Origin: Pholiota molesta
Lineage: Eukaryota > Basidiomycota > Agaricomycetes > Agaricales > Strophariaceae
Direction of reading: 5' to 3'
DNA length: 25,139 nucleotides
Assembly: GCA_014925825.1 (NCBI GenBank)
Contig: JACGCK010000425.1
Location: 1-25,139, forward strand
A program made the translations under genes and the position numbers. Positions 8,147 through 18,405 of this stretch are shown here, piece by piece (position 1 is the first letter of the stretch; each line of letters opens with the position of its first letter). The notes beneath the pieces are model-generated. The model was given only the letters and a program-made list of their open reading frames with translations, was not told the DNA's origin and did no database searches.

Positions 8147-9527
8147 GCTGTTGTAGAGAGGGTGTGATTGGGAGGGGACGGGAGATGCTGGATGTTTATG
8201 ACGCTTTATTTCAATTATGACCTGGTCGGTTTTGACCGTTTGCACTTTTTCTTACTCTGTTGTTCTAAGATCGGATGAACATGTCTGAGCAGCACAGTTA
8301 AGAGGCGCGTGTAAGCATAGACTGACCGTGAAAGAGATAACATCTTGTTACTTCGCTTTGCTCTCTCTTGCGGGTCCTTGCTGATACCGCTTGCGCAGCT
8401 CATTGTTCGTTCCATCTGACCGCTCCATTGACATCGCATTGCTCCATGTCTCCATGATCAACACATTCATCCGCATCCTGGCGTATTCAGGCTCTGACTA
8501 TGTTTCCAACCTATCATCATTCGTTGCACCACAGCGTTCCACCAAAATACCAACAAGCAATGTGCCCTCACTTAGCCATGCTCGCGCACAATCCCATCCC
8601 ATCTTTGAATGGATTGTCCCAGCGCCAAGTTCAGGAAGATTTCGTTGTTAAATATAATACGATATGTGAACTTCCGCCCTCAGTTATCTCTGGAGATAAG
8701 TATTAGTAGGCGCCAATGACAGCAGATGGAGAAATCCGCCGACGAAGTGGCGCTGTCTTGACTTGCAGAAAAATTTCATCGGAACCGATATCCGTTTCTG
8801 CATGCTGCACACTTCGTCTTACAGGCTGATGGATTCCACCACTTTCTCTCTACGTTAACGTGGAGCGACGTCCACATCAACTTGTTTCGAACTGCCTGCC
8901 GACTTGACCTTGATCTCAGGGATGGTCAAAGGGCCACCTAAATGTCAGATAATGCGGTGGATACAAACTATCAAATTACCGCCATCGGATTTCGCCAGCG
9001 ATCGCCCATAAAAGTACTCAGCGGTTTGAATGGTAAATGACGCCCCTGATTAGCAACTAATTGGAGCTCCCCGAATCTAAATTCATACGAGCCAAATACG
9101 AGTAGATACGAGCTCTGGTTTTTTTTTCTGAAACCGACACCATCGGTACCGTTCGGTACCGCTGCTAGAGGTGCATGAACAAGGTACTAAATTGAATTCA
9201 TGTGATGATATACATTCGGAATAAGCGCCCAAAACGCCATGTATCATTGGTAGATGCGCAAAAGCGGTCTAGCTTTGTTTACCCTGCACAATGTTGGATT
9301 GAATAGCAAAACAATTGAATTACGGTATCTCAAAGGGATAAAACATGTAGATGAAATCCGATTCCACATGGGATTGCAGAATCATAGGATGAGTTGAGCG
9401 CTTGAAACACGAGAAATTTGTCAACGCCAGAAATTTTCAGGACAAACCATATCATATTATTCCGATGGCTCCGAGAGGTCGGGTCGATTGACAAATTTAC
9501 GACTATAATGCTACAAGTACCTTTCGA
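8147..9527. other. Module I spacer (duplicated intergenic DNA)
   Basis: No gene is supported. Much of the spacer is homologous to 12557-13470 and, more patchily, to 18887-19692. Shared landmarks include a TTTCAAT(A)T(A)A 3'-UTR motif soon after the type-I gene stop, CTCTCTTGCGGG(T/C)CC, GACCGCTCCATTGACA, and GACGTCCACATCAAC. Relative to module II, about 230 nt (roughly 8940-9170) is extra. That insert holds three ATACGAG copies between two GAGCTC sites, and two CGGTACCG palindromes. Confidence 0.6.
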
Positions 9528-9535
9528 TATATAAA
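9528..9535 (+). promoter_or_regulatory. TATA box of seven-TM copy A
   Basis: TATATAAA lies 48 nt before the ATG of copy A. The same element sits at the equivalent place before copy C (19693-19700), inside otherwise shared sequence, and is missing before copy B. Conservation in the two less damaged copies supports a real core-promoter role. Confidence 0.7.
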
Positions 9536-9583
9536 GCCTTCGACGCCTCAGCGATTTGGTATCTCAGCACTCTACGCTACAAT

Positions 9584-10750
9584 ATGTCGGAATTCTTCAT
9601 ACCTGTGGATGTCGAAAAGGCAGAGATCAGCAGCGCGTTTAATGCCACCATCCTTCAAGTATTGTTAATGGGTACGTTTCAACGATCTCTGCTCATTTGC
9701 GGTAGAATGACTTGCTAGCAGGAATGTATATCGTGATTTACATCGGAACGATGTATACTTATGGTAAATTTCCGAGAAATCACTGGGCAGTGAATGTTCA
9801 TCTGACATATCTCTAGTCCCAAGCAACCCGGCCAACCACCGCGTGGTTCCAGCAACTATCACTGTCCAATGCTTGAGTAGCATTGCCTATACTGGCCTTC
9901 AGTGGTATGAATTAAAACGGCAATTTGTTGACAATGGTGACACACGCGACTCGATCTTCTGGTCGTTATACGCTACTCCAGTGGGGTTGGCGCTTGCAAG
10001 CTACATTGCGCTATACATTGTCTTAATACTCGCCGACGGGCTTCTTGTGCGTAAACTCCTGCGTAAACGTGTTCCCGATATATAACATAAAACGAACAGA
10101 TATGGCGCTGTTTTTTTGTATGGGGTCGTTCGTTTCGTGTCATATCGGTACCATTGCTTCTGCTCATTGTTGAGATCGGTAAGCCCAGCAGTTCTGCCGG
10201 CGTACGCGCATTGACACTAAACCGTTTTCATTTCAAGGCCTGTTCTTGGTTCAGCCAGTGCTTCGCGCAGTATATAATGATTCAACTTTGTCGCAGACCT
10301 TAGCAAACACGTTCAACGACTTGGTGGCCGCGGCATACTTTACCACGTTTGCCACCAGTGTTATTACGACAACCCTCATTGCCTATAGAATCTATGCGTG
10401 CACAAGCCAGACAGGATTTTCGAGAGAAAGATACAGGCACATTGTCGATATCGTGGTCCAATCGGGCGCAGTCTATTCTCTCACAGCACTGGCTACTGCA
10501 ATCAGCGGTGTGTTGCCTGAGGGGTCAGATATTATGGATACGCGCTCCATTGCCGCCAGAACTACATTCAAGCCCTCAGCGTTTATGTCTCTGTACGTTT
10601 CGCTTTCACGCATAGATGAGGTTCCATCGAGCTAATAATCATGTCAGGGCTTGTCGGCAACCATTATGGTCGCGCGTGTTGGCCTTCTCTCTGCTGACAC
10701 CGGGCATCCCCACCAGCCCATTTTTCTGCGCTCCAATTTCGCAAGCCTAG
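9584..10750 (+). CDS. Seven-TM membrane protein, copy A (3' end frameshifted)
   Basis: Exons: 9584-9671, 9722-9763, 9817-10046, 10100-10178, 10238-10592, 10648-10750; five introns of 50-59 nt at the same sites as in copies B and C. The protein starts MSEFFIPVDVEKAEI and carries a long hydrophobic series, an IWRCFFVWGRSFRVIS motif after TM3, and a TM6 reading DIVVQSGAVYSLTALATAISG. It belongs to a large agaricomycete-type seven-TM family with no assigned function. Compared with copy C it has lost one base near 10540-10555 (after TM6) and another in the tail (near 10701-10722). As modelled it makes about 298 aa with a scrambled TM7 and stops at TAG 10748-10750. Correcting neither indel leaves a protein with six good helices; whether it works is unclear. 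Exon codon changes against copy B are mostly silent, so the gene was under selection until recently. Confidence 0.65.
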
Positions 10751-11795
10751 TAATCAAGCTGATGTTGAGGAGGGGCCGGATAATATGCCTACTGACATTG
10801 ATAAAATGACATTCGCCGAAAGGGAAAAGGTCGCAAGCGAAAGCGAATAAACGCTGTGGAATTGGCTAGATTAAAACATATTTCAACGCTGCGATCTCAA
10901 CAATTTTAACCCCAATTCTTCTAGTAAATGTGATTGTACTGTATTCTGTTTAGCGTCAGCTCACGCGGTCTGGTGCTCAATTCCATGCTCTATCTTTGGC
11001 TTATGCACACGTAACTTGTATGTCCGTCGATTGTTTCTCCCAAAAAACAGTACCTGCTGAAGGATTTTTTCGACTCAGCAACATCTTAATCATATAAATT
11101 TGAGCTAAATATTCGGCCACAAGAACCCTTCTTTCTGAAATGTAGAACAAATGTTGCGTTCAAGTGAGTTCAGCGCGTTGCGGCATGTCTTGCCGCGCGG
11201 TCGGTATTTGCCGCCGCCTCTTGGACCAACATCATGATCGTTGTTGATGCAGATGAGTCCTTTACTCTCATAACCTCCATCGTCCACCAACACCACAATA
11301 TCCGACGCCCGCTGCATGCTCCTTCCCTCTTACGAGGAATGTGGGCCTGAATTCGAACAGCGACGCCCCGCCAGCGGACACGACGAACAGCTGGCACGAC
11401 CACGAGCGCGAACTCACGCAGCGAGCCAGCGAAGCACTGTGTTGGACAACGAAGGAATCGAGGATGCTGGACAGCCAACAGAAGACCCGGGGAGCGGGAC
11501 ACTTACCAGGTGTGCTACGGACAACCCCCACCCACTCGCAACTGAACGCTTTCTCGTCCAACAGCATCACTTGAGGCGGCCGCGCGCCAAGTGCTATATC
11601 TTCGCGCAAAGAGGCCGACGACGGGGCGCACAGCGCCAAGCTTCGCATTTGGCGTCTCTGTGGTGAATACGATGGATTCCAACGACGTGACGCACAGTGC
11701 CATCAACTTTGAGTCTCACATCTGGACGGACGGCGCGCAGCAGGTAAGCCTGCGTAGTTCGCTGTATCATCCCCGCTGATCACAACCATTAACAG
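10751..11795. other. Gene-poor spacer between modules I and II
   Basis: The first about 100 nt is the ancestral C-terminal tail of seven-TM copy A, still readable in another frame (...DVEEGPDNMPTDIDK) to TAA near 10850. The rest, to about 11590, shows only short overlapping frames on both strands and no recognised family. At 11744-11795 there is a plausible 52-nt intron (GTAAGC...CTGAT...AACAG) preceded by a short open stretch (about 11640-11743, ...VNTMDSNDVTH...). This could be an ectodomain remnant joined to the dead type-I gene copy, but it does not match gene 6471-8146 recognisably. Confidence 0.45.
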
Positions 11796-12556
11796 TGATG
11801 ATGTCGATCCACGACGATCGTCCCTGGAGCCTTGACGTCGACGCGTTGACCCCGTCGACGCATGTGTCCGCCTCGTCGGCAGCCTCGCCGACCTCGCTGC
11901 GCTCCTCATTGTCCTCCACCGCAAGCGCACGTCCATCCGCAAGCGCCTCACCTTCCACGCGCCTCACCTTCCACCGCGACATGGTGGGCCAGCACCGCCT
12001 CTCCCGCGCGCCCACGCTCACGACTCCACACTCCCATCCTTCGCGCACGACCTCGAGCAGGGGCTGCAGGGCCCAGCGGAAGGGGGCGCGGGCGCGAGCA
12101 CGAAAACGCTCGTTGGGCCACGGCTGCCGCTGAGCACGGGCACATCGTGCGGTCGCCCAAGGGCCCCCGCGGCGAAGCGCCTCGCGACGATCACGGCGCA
12201 CCGCAGCATCCGCCTGCCGCTGTATTCTCCGCACCCGACGCCTCCCCTGCGCCCGCCCGCACACGCCGGCAGCGAGATCTCGCAGACCGCGCGGCGATGC
12301 TTCGGCGGCAGATGGCGGACCTGTAGCTCGAGCTGGATCGGGCGAGCCTGCGCAGCGCGGCGACAACGACGCCTGCGTCGATGTAAGTGGCGGGCCCCGT
12401 GTCAGTGACGAGTGGGATGAGCGCAGCGGAGATTACGGTGGTGTTGAAGGACCGCAACGCCAGATGGTGTGGTCAATGGAGCAGGAGAGTTCCCCGTGGC
12501 TATGCATTCGACGGACGTCGTGGCGCCCGGGTATGAAAAGGTTTTTCAGGTCGTGA
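11796..12556 (+). pseudogene. Decayed copy of the type-I membrane protein gene (3' half)
   Basis: From about 11868 the DNA follows exons 7-8 of the gene at 6471-8146: TM segment (RLVGSLADLAALLIVLHRKR), LTFH, EQGL, TLVGPRLPL, then the coiled coil and C-terminal PG.E. Three kinds of damage are visible. A 16-bp unit is duplicated in tandem (11943-11958 and 11959-11974), shifting the frame just after LTFH. Small deletions such as GGGGC to GGGC lie near 12137. The Gln of the coiled coil (MADLQLELDR in the intact gene) is a TAG stop at 12324-12326. The signal peptide and ectodomain cannot be found upstream. It is followed by the same spacer and a seven-TM copy as in module I. Confidence 0.85.
11943..11974 (+). 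repeat. 16-bp perfect tandem duplication
   Basis: GCGCCTCACCTTCCAC occurs twice head to tail (11943-11958, 11959-11974). The intact gene has one copy encoding RLTFH. Because 16 is not a multiple of three, the duplication shifts the frame. Confidence 0.95.
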
Positions 12557-13470
12557 TCTGTAGCTCGCGCTTGCTGTGAGACCGTCGATTACGGGTACGG
12601 CAGATGCTTCATGTTAAGGACACTCTATTTCAATATAACGACGCGGTCAATTTTGGCCCTTTATATTTTTTCTTACTCACCAGTTCTGAGACCGGAAGAA
12701 AGTAGCACTGCCAAGCGGCGTGTTGAAGCATGGACTGAGCGTAGAAAAGTAAAACCGCGTTGAATCGCTCTACCTTCTCTCGCGGGCCCTTGCGGGTATT
12801 GTTTGTACAGCTCATCAATCATTACAGTATGAAGTCCATCAGACCGCTCCATTGACACTGTATTGCTTACCAGCCGTCAAGGGCTCCATGATTAATATGT
12901 TCATCCGCATCATGGCATATGCGGACTCTGATCTATGTTTTGAATTATATTATCATTGGGTTAACCGCAGCGTTCCACTGACTTTCGAAGAAAAATTCAT
13001 CTCAACCGTTATCTGTTTATGCTTGCTGCATACCTCATTCAACAGGCTGACACATCGAATCGTTGCTTTCTCTTTATGTTAATGTGGAACGACGTCCACA
13101 TCAACCTGTTTCGCACTGCCGACTTCACCTCAATCTCAGGGGACGGTCAAATGACGATCAGCACTAAGTGGTGCTCCCTAAGGCTATATACATACTAGCG
13201 CTACAACCTTCTCTGAAAGCGGACACAATAGATGTGCAAAGCAAGTACATATGACTTTTCCACCCTGCAGAATATTGATTTGAATAGAAAAGCAATTCAG
13301 TTACGAATTCTCACAGGGGTAAAACGTCAGGATCGTAGGCTAAGTTGAGCGCTTGAAACATAAGGAATGTGTCAATGGCAGAAAAGTTCAGGACCCACAA
13401 CGTTATCATTTTTACATCGCTCCGACAGGTTGGGAAAATTAGATTCGGTATCCCAATACTTCACACTACA
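12557..13470. other. Module II spacer (duplicated intergenic DNA, no TATA box)
   Basis: Homologous to 8147-9583 in the same order, but about 500 nt shorter. Just before the seven-TM start, the sequence passes directly from the AGGTTGGGAAAA region to TTAGATTCGGTATC; the TATATAAA-containing stretch seen in modules I and III is absent. No gene is supported. Confidence 0.65.
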
Positions 13471-14643
13471 ATGTCGGGACTCCACATACCTGTGGATGTC
13501 GAAAAGTCGGAGCGCCCTGAATGCCACCGCCATTCACGTTTTTTTGATGGGTACGTTTAACGACCTCTGCTAATTCGCGTTAGAATAATTCGCTCGCAGG
13601 AATGTATATTGTGATCTACATCGGAACGATGTATACCTACGGTAATGTTTTTTGGACATTGAATATTCGTCTGACAGATCCGATTCCCTAGTCCCAAGAA
13701 AACAGTCCAACCACCGTGTAATTCCAGCAACCATCACTATCCAATGTTTGAGTAGCATCGCCTATACTGGTTTTCAGTGGTACGAAATGAAACGACAATT
13801 CATTGACAACGGGGACACACGAGACTCGATCTTCCTGTCATTATACGCTACTCCAGTGTGGTTGGTTCTTGCAAGCGACATTGCGATATACATTGTCTTG
13901 GTACTCGCCGACGGGCTTCTTGTGCGTAGAACTCCTGCGTAAACGTGGTCCAGAATTGTAAACATAACACGAACAGATATGGCGCTGTTTCTTTATATGG
14001 GGTCGGTCGTTTCGTGTCATATTGGTACCGTCGTTTCTGCTCATCATTGAGATCGGTAAGCCCAGCAGTTCTGCCAGCGTACGCCCATCGCCCACTAATC
14101 CGTTTTTATTCCAAGGCTTATTCTTGGTCCAGCCAGTGCTTCGCGCAACATACAATTCTTCCGCGGTGTCTCCGACCTTAGCCGCCACGTTCAATGACTT
14201 GGTGGCCGCGGCATACTTTACCACATTCGCCACCAGTCTTATCACGACCGCCCTCATCGCCTATCGAATCTACGCATGCTCAAGCCAGACAGGGTTTTCC
14301 AGAAGATTATACATCAACATCCTCGATATCGTCGTCCAATCCGGCGCAGTCTGTTCTCTCACCGCACTGGCCACTGCAATAAGCAGCGTGTTGCCCGGGG
14401 GGTCAGATGCCAGAAATCCGCGGTTCTGCGCCCAGAACTACGTCCAAGATCTCAGCGTTTACGTCTCTGTATGTACGTTCGCCTTCTTTACGCAGTTCTA
14501 TTGAGCTGATAATCAGACAGGGATTGTCGGCAACCATTATGGTCGCGCGGGTTGGCCTTCTCTCCGCTGACACCTTACATCTTCCAGCAACCCATTTTTC
14601 CGGGCTCCAATTCCGGAGGCCTACCAATCAGGCAGATGTTTAG
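13471..14643 (+). pseudogene. Seven-TM membrane protein, copy B (dead)
   Basis: Exon-equivalent blocks: 13471-13550, 13600-13641, 13692-13921, 13977-14055, 14116-14468, 14521-14643; splice signals are all still present. Blocks 2-6 read well (IWRCFFIWGRSFRVIL, LDIVVQSGAVCSLTALATAIS, GLSATIMVARVGLLSADT). Exon 1 is 80 nt, against 88 nt in copies A and C, so the frame breaks right after the conserved MSG.HIPVDVEKSE start. The tail ends at TAG 14641-14643 where copy A has GAG, removing the acidic C-terminus. The TATA box is also missing. Together these say the gene is not expressed as a normal protein. Confidence 0.85.
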
Positions 14644-15164
14644 GAAACGGCCGAGTAATATTCCTACTGATATTGATAAAACTGTATTATTTCGTCCGAG
14701 CTAATGCGCTGTGGTGCCACTCTTATACATGTACATCCGTGATTTGTTTGCCAGCCGACTTCCGTTGCTGCGACAATACTGATCACTAGTAATCGCGCTC
14801 TGATCCATTCCCAACCGGATAAATGTCATTTTTCACAATGTTAACAACTAAGAGTTTATCAAAAAAAAAAAGGATTCCGCTTGCTCGCTTGGCTTGCTCA
14901 AAACCGATAGGTTCACAAATTTCCGAAAATTTAGCAATACGTTGGACGCAACAAAGCAACAAAGACGTATGGGCCAACTGCAATTCTTTGCATTTGCACA
15001 AAACGGACAAATCCAACATTACAAAATGAGCCTATATGACAAAGCGCGTTGGTATAGAACGACCACGAGCCTAACATGACGCGAATAAAAAATGAGAAGG
15101 AATACGAAAACGAGAAGACAGGATGGGATATGGCGCGTACGGAGATTCGGATGGGTAGGATGTT
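14644..15164. other. 3' flank of module II
   Basis: The first about 45 nt is the lost acidic tail of copy B. An A11 run lies near 14860-14871. From about 15071 to 15160 the DNA matches 21149-21239 downstream of copy C (shared GAGAAGGAATA, GGAAAAC-like, GGGATATGGC / GAGATATGGC and ACGGAGA blocks), showing that the duplicated unit extends past the seven-TM gene. No gene is supported. Confidence 0.55.
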
Positions 15165-16165
15165 CTCTCAACGACGTCTGACCACGCCCGTCGCTCGGAG
15201 CCGCAGTGACCGAGGCCCGCAGGACCGCGAGGCGACGATCCCGTCCTGCTCCATACGCCGACGATGTGGCCGACGTACAGCCTCGTCGCGGTGCTGGAGA
15301 AGAAGCTTGGGGACGGAGTGGAGAGGATACGACTGGGCTTCGAAGGGGGAGTCAGTAACGACGGGCAGATACGGTAGAGGCACATACGTTGAGAGCGAGC
15401 ATACGGATGCAAAGCGTTAGCGAGGAAGCCCGTCGGCGAGAGAGCATTTCCCACTCCGATGAAGGAGCAGCGCAGATCGGCTAGCTATGTGGGCGCCTCG
15501 CGTTCGTTGTTCGAGCTCTGCGTGATAGACGTCGAGTATGAGGAGAGGGGTGTGTAAGGCAATAACTGAAAAGCCCTCGACGACGCGAATGCCGTGAAGG
15601 CGATTTGACGAGGTAAGGTGGTGGCGGCGATGGGTATTTTCACGAGCTGTGTTAGATTGGAAAGAGGTGAGAGTACGGAACAGGCGCTCAGGATGCAGCC
15701 GAGGGTGCTAAAGAAAAGCGGTGGATGACTTGATGACGTCGCGTCGTCGATAGCGATAGTCATTGTTCACGATTGAAGGTGATACGCGGGCTGAGTGTTG
15801 CGAACGTGAGGTTTAAGAGGAGGTACCAGAAAGAACGATGATAAGCAGGGACTTGGAGTGCGGAGCGAGCGACGCGAGCTCTCGAATATCGCCGATATCT
15901 CATGGTGATTGTGTTGGCAAAAGCGGATCCTAGAATTGAACGTTGCATAAGATAAGTTGGACGTAACGGGAATGACGGGTACATACGATGAAACCTGAGT
16001 CGAGCATGCTACAGAGAGCATATGACGGCGGCATGGAAGATTCAGTGGTGCTTTCAATGGTCGATATGAGCAGGCGTCGTGCGTCGTTTCGAATTCCTGA
16101 GCGCGTATGACATCGATACACCAACCAAGAGCCGCAGCTGGGAAGAACTCATATTCGTCGTGCAA
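15165..16165 (-). other. Possible decayed minus-strand gene, unidentified
   Basis: On the minus strand, coding-like segments occur in shifting frames: EYEFFPAAALGW near 16130-16165, PPSYALCSMLDSGFI near 15990-16035, SAFANTITMRYRRYSRA near 15870-15925, VIALHTPLLILDVYHAELEQ near 15510-15570 and GVGNALSPTGFLANALHPY near 15395-15455. Between two of them lies a convincing intron (GTATGT at about 15988 down to TTCTAG at about 15929). No single splicing scheme gave a continuous frame. The hydrophobic segments suggest a multi-TM protein, but I could not name a family. It may be a pseudogene, or a gene whose exons I have misjudged. Confidence 0.3.
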
Positions 16166-17078
16166 CTGGATCCATGTTGAATTGACGCGTCGTCCCGTCT
16201 TTCCAGCCTTTCTCGATACCCTCCCTGCCCTACTCGCTCAGCACTATCGTGCTATCCTATGGAACGCTCCCAAATACACCGTCCACCATCTTCCATTGCT
16301 CGTCGGCCTTCACACAAAGCCCATGTGCAGGCGTGCTCGTATTCTTCCAAAATTGGCCATGAAACGGGCTCAATGCATGTGCGGGTGTATGAATGATTCG
16401 AAGACGGCTAGGAACGCTGGAAAGGATCGCGAGAGCCTGGCGAGAGTTGAGACGAGGTGCAGACAGGTAGCGGTAACGTGACAGTGGAAGACAGTGGACA
16501 CACCGGGTCACGGGCCCGGCGCCGCTTTGCTCAACATCGCGATGTCCTCCTGCCGCCATCCATCCTTACTATCCTGCTGTAAACATCCCTCATCCTCTTC
16601 AGTGGCCTGTAGGCTGTCGATAATCTGCCCCCTCGCGTAATGCGTTCAACCACAGCCTACCCATCGCTCGCCACGTCTCATTCAGCGCATTACGACTTGC
16701 TTCCGACACGGCGTCAAGTTTTTAGGGTCGGTTGGAGGACGGAGACGCTCCACCGATGCCAGGAACATGGCCACTACCCGCGCGATCGCGCTCAGTCTCC
16801 AGTCTGCCAGGAAGGTCGAGGTGATAAGCAAGGTCTGACGCACCGATGGCGTTGAGGACCACGGAGGCCGGAAACTCGTATAGCGTCACCAACATAGGTG
16901 CGCATCTTGTTGAACTATATGCATCTGTATGGTATTGAAGCGACAAATTGCCTCTCCCTCAGAGCCAGCCCCTCCATCGATGTATCCTCCGCCCACTCGA
17001 TGACGCTGATGCTAACAACGGCGCCATCGCTCCCATCCAATTATCATAGTGACCTTCAGGGTTGGTGTAGCCAACAGG
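16166..17078. other. Gene-poor stretch
   Basis: I see short frames on both strands with no recognisable domain, splice pattern or RNA gene. The last few bases (CAACAG before 17079) resemble the junction that precedes the next two tandem units. Confidence 0.45.
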
Positions 17079-17844
17079 GTACGTGTTGTTTTAAACTTTG
17101 CAAATCTACGTAATGTTGACGCAACTCCGAGCAGAATCATTCAACCACACGCCCAACTACCAGTCCTTTCGTCGAAATCTCCTCTGACAGCGGTCTTCGC
17201 AGCGGTATTTATCCATCCCTTTGCGCTGTCCAGGGCCGCACGTCGCAATGCAGACCATCGAGGACTCTCGCTGGCTGGCCCCGATTCGACGAGCCCAACA
17301 GGCGATCGCGACACCCCCCACTGCCCGTCCTCGGCGACGAGCCCAGAAGAGCGCGGTGCGCACGACAAACACGACGGGGCGGTGCTCCTGCACCCCACGG
17401 GATGGCCTGCAGCGGCCAGTCGCACAGCTGCTGGTTGTCCGCCGAGCAGGGGCTGGCGGGCGTGAGCGCGGAGACGTGTGTGGGGCCACGGCTGCCGCTG
17501 GGCACGGGGCACATCGCTCCGCCGCCGCAGCAGCAGTGCGAACGCGCCCGGGCCAGCCTGCGCAAGCGGGGCGACGAGGCGACGAGGACGACTGCGGCAG
17601 GCGTTGGCGTCCGTCGCGCGCCCGGTGTCGGTGTCAATGAAGAGCGGGATGAGCGCGGCGGAGATCCGGGCGGTGCTGGACGACGTACATGCAGCGCCAG
17701 AGGGTGTGGTTGCTGGAGCAGGGCCGTGCTTGCCCTCGCGGGCGATGCATCTGACGGCTGTCCTGCTGCCTGGGCACGAACGGGTATTTTGAGGGCCATG
17801 ATCTGTGGCTTGGATTTGCTGAGAGATCCTCGATTATGGAACAG
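17079..17844 (+). pseudogene. Tandem unit 1: decayed 3' fragment of type-I gene
   Basis: The unit opens with an intron-like block (GTACGTGTT...GAGCAG, 17079-17134), then a poorly matching segment. It then passes into recognisable exon 7-8 sequence: EQGL.GV.AETCVGPRLPLGTGHIA (about 17444-17520), a degraded coiled coil, SGMSAAEIRAVLDD and a final PGHERVF with TGA near 17790-17792. It has lost the signal peptide, ectodomain and most of the TM region. This is the longest unit because it still holds the roughly 200-nt VGPRLPLGTGH segment missing from units 2 and 3. Confidence 0.7.
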
Positions 17845-18405
17845 GTACGGGTTCTTTGTTGGACTTTGCAAATCTACGTAATGTTGACGCACCACCGAGC
17901 AGAGTCGCTCAACCACACGCCCACTCACCTGCCAGTCTTTTCGTCGACATCTCCTCTGACAGCGGTCTTCTCAACGTTATCCATCATTTACGCTGTCCAC
18001 TGCCGCACGCCGCGTGCAGACCATTGACGCCTCTCGCCGGGCATGCTTCGATAAGCCCAACAGTCGATCGCAACACCCCCACCGCCGTCCTCGCCGCCGC
18101 ACCGCAAACGCGCCCGGGACAGCCTACGCAGCGCGGCCTACGCAGCGCGGCGACGAGGACGACTCCGGCGGCATTGATGTGCATCGCGAGCCCGATGTCG
18201 GTGAAGAGTGGGATGCGCGCGGCGGAGATCCGGCGGGCGGTGCTGGACGACATGCAGCGCCAGAGGGTGTGATTGCTGGAGCAGGGGCGTGCGTGACCCC
18301 GCGGGCGGTGCGTCTGATGGATGGCCTGTCGCCTGGGCACGAACCGGTATTTGAGGCCGTGATCTATGGCTCGGATTTGCTGAGAGATCCTCGATTATGG
18401 AACAG
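17845..18405 (+). pseudogene. Tandem unit 2: decayed 3' fragment of type-I gene
   Basis: This 561-nt unit starts with the same 58-nt intron-like block (GTACGG...GAGCAG, 17845-17902). Landmarks such as TTGCAAATCTACGTAATGTTG, TCAACCACACGCCCA and CGACATCTCCTCTGACAGCGG are nearly identical to units 1 and 3. The 3' portion reads AAEIRRAVLDDMQRQRV then TGA (18269-18271), a premature stop at the point where the intact gene continues with W. The unit ends with GAGAGATCCTCGATTATGGAACAG, the joint to unit 3. Confidence 0.7.

Noticed and set aside
11105..11648. Minus-strand frames of 70 and 126 codons between modules I and II
   Set aside because: They overlap frames on the other strand, lack splice signals and show no recognisable domain, so no gene is claimed.
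15165..16165. RTA1-like or other named multi-TM gene on the minus strand
   Set aside because: The opening EYEFFP.A.LGW looked suggestive, but the following segments do not match that family and frames do not join.
16107..16559. Overlapping plus (124 codons) and minus (100 codons) frames
   Set aside because: No conserved motif, signal peptide or splice pattern on either strand.
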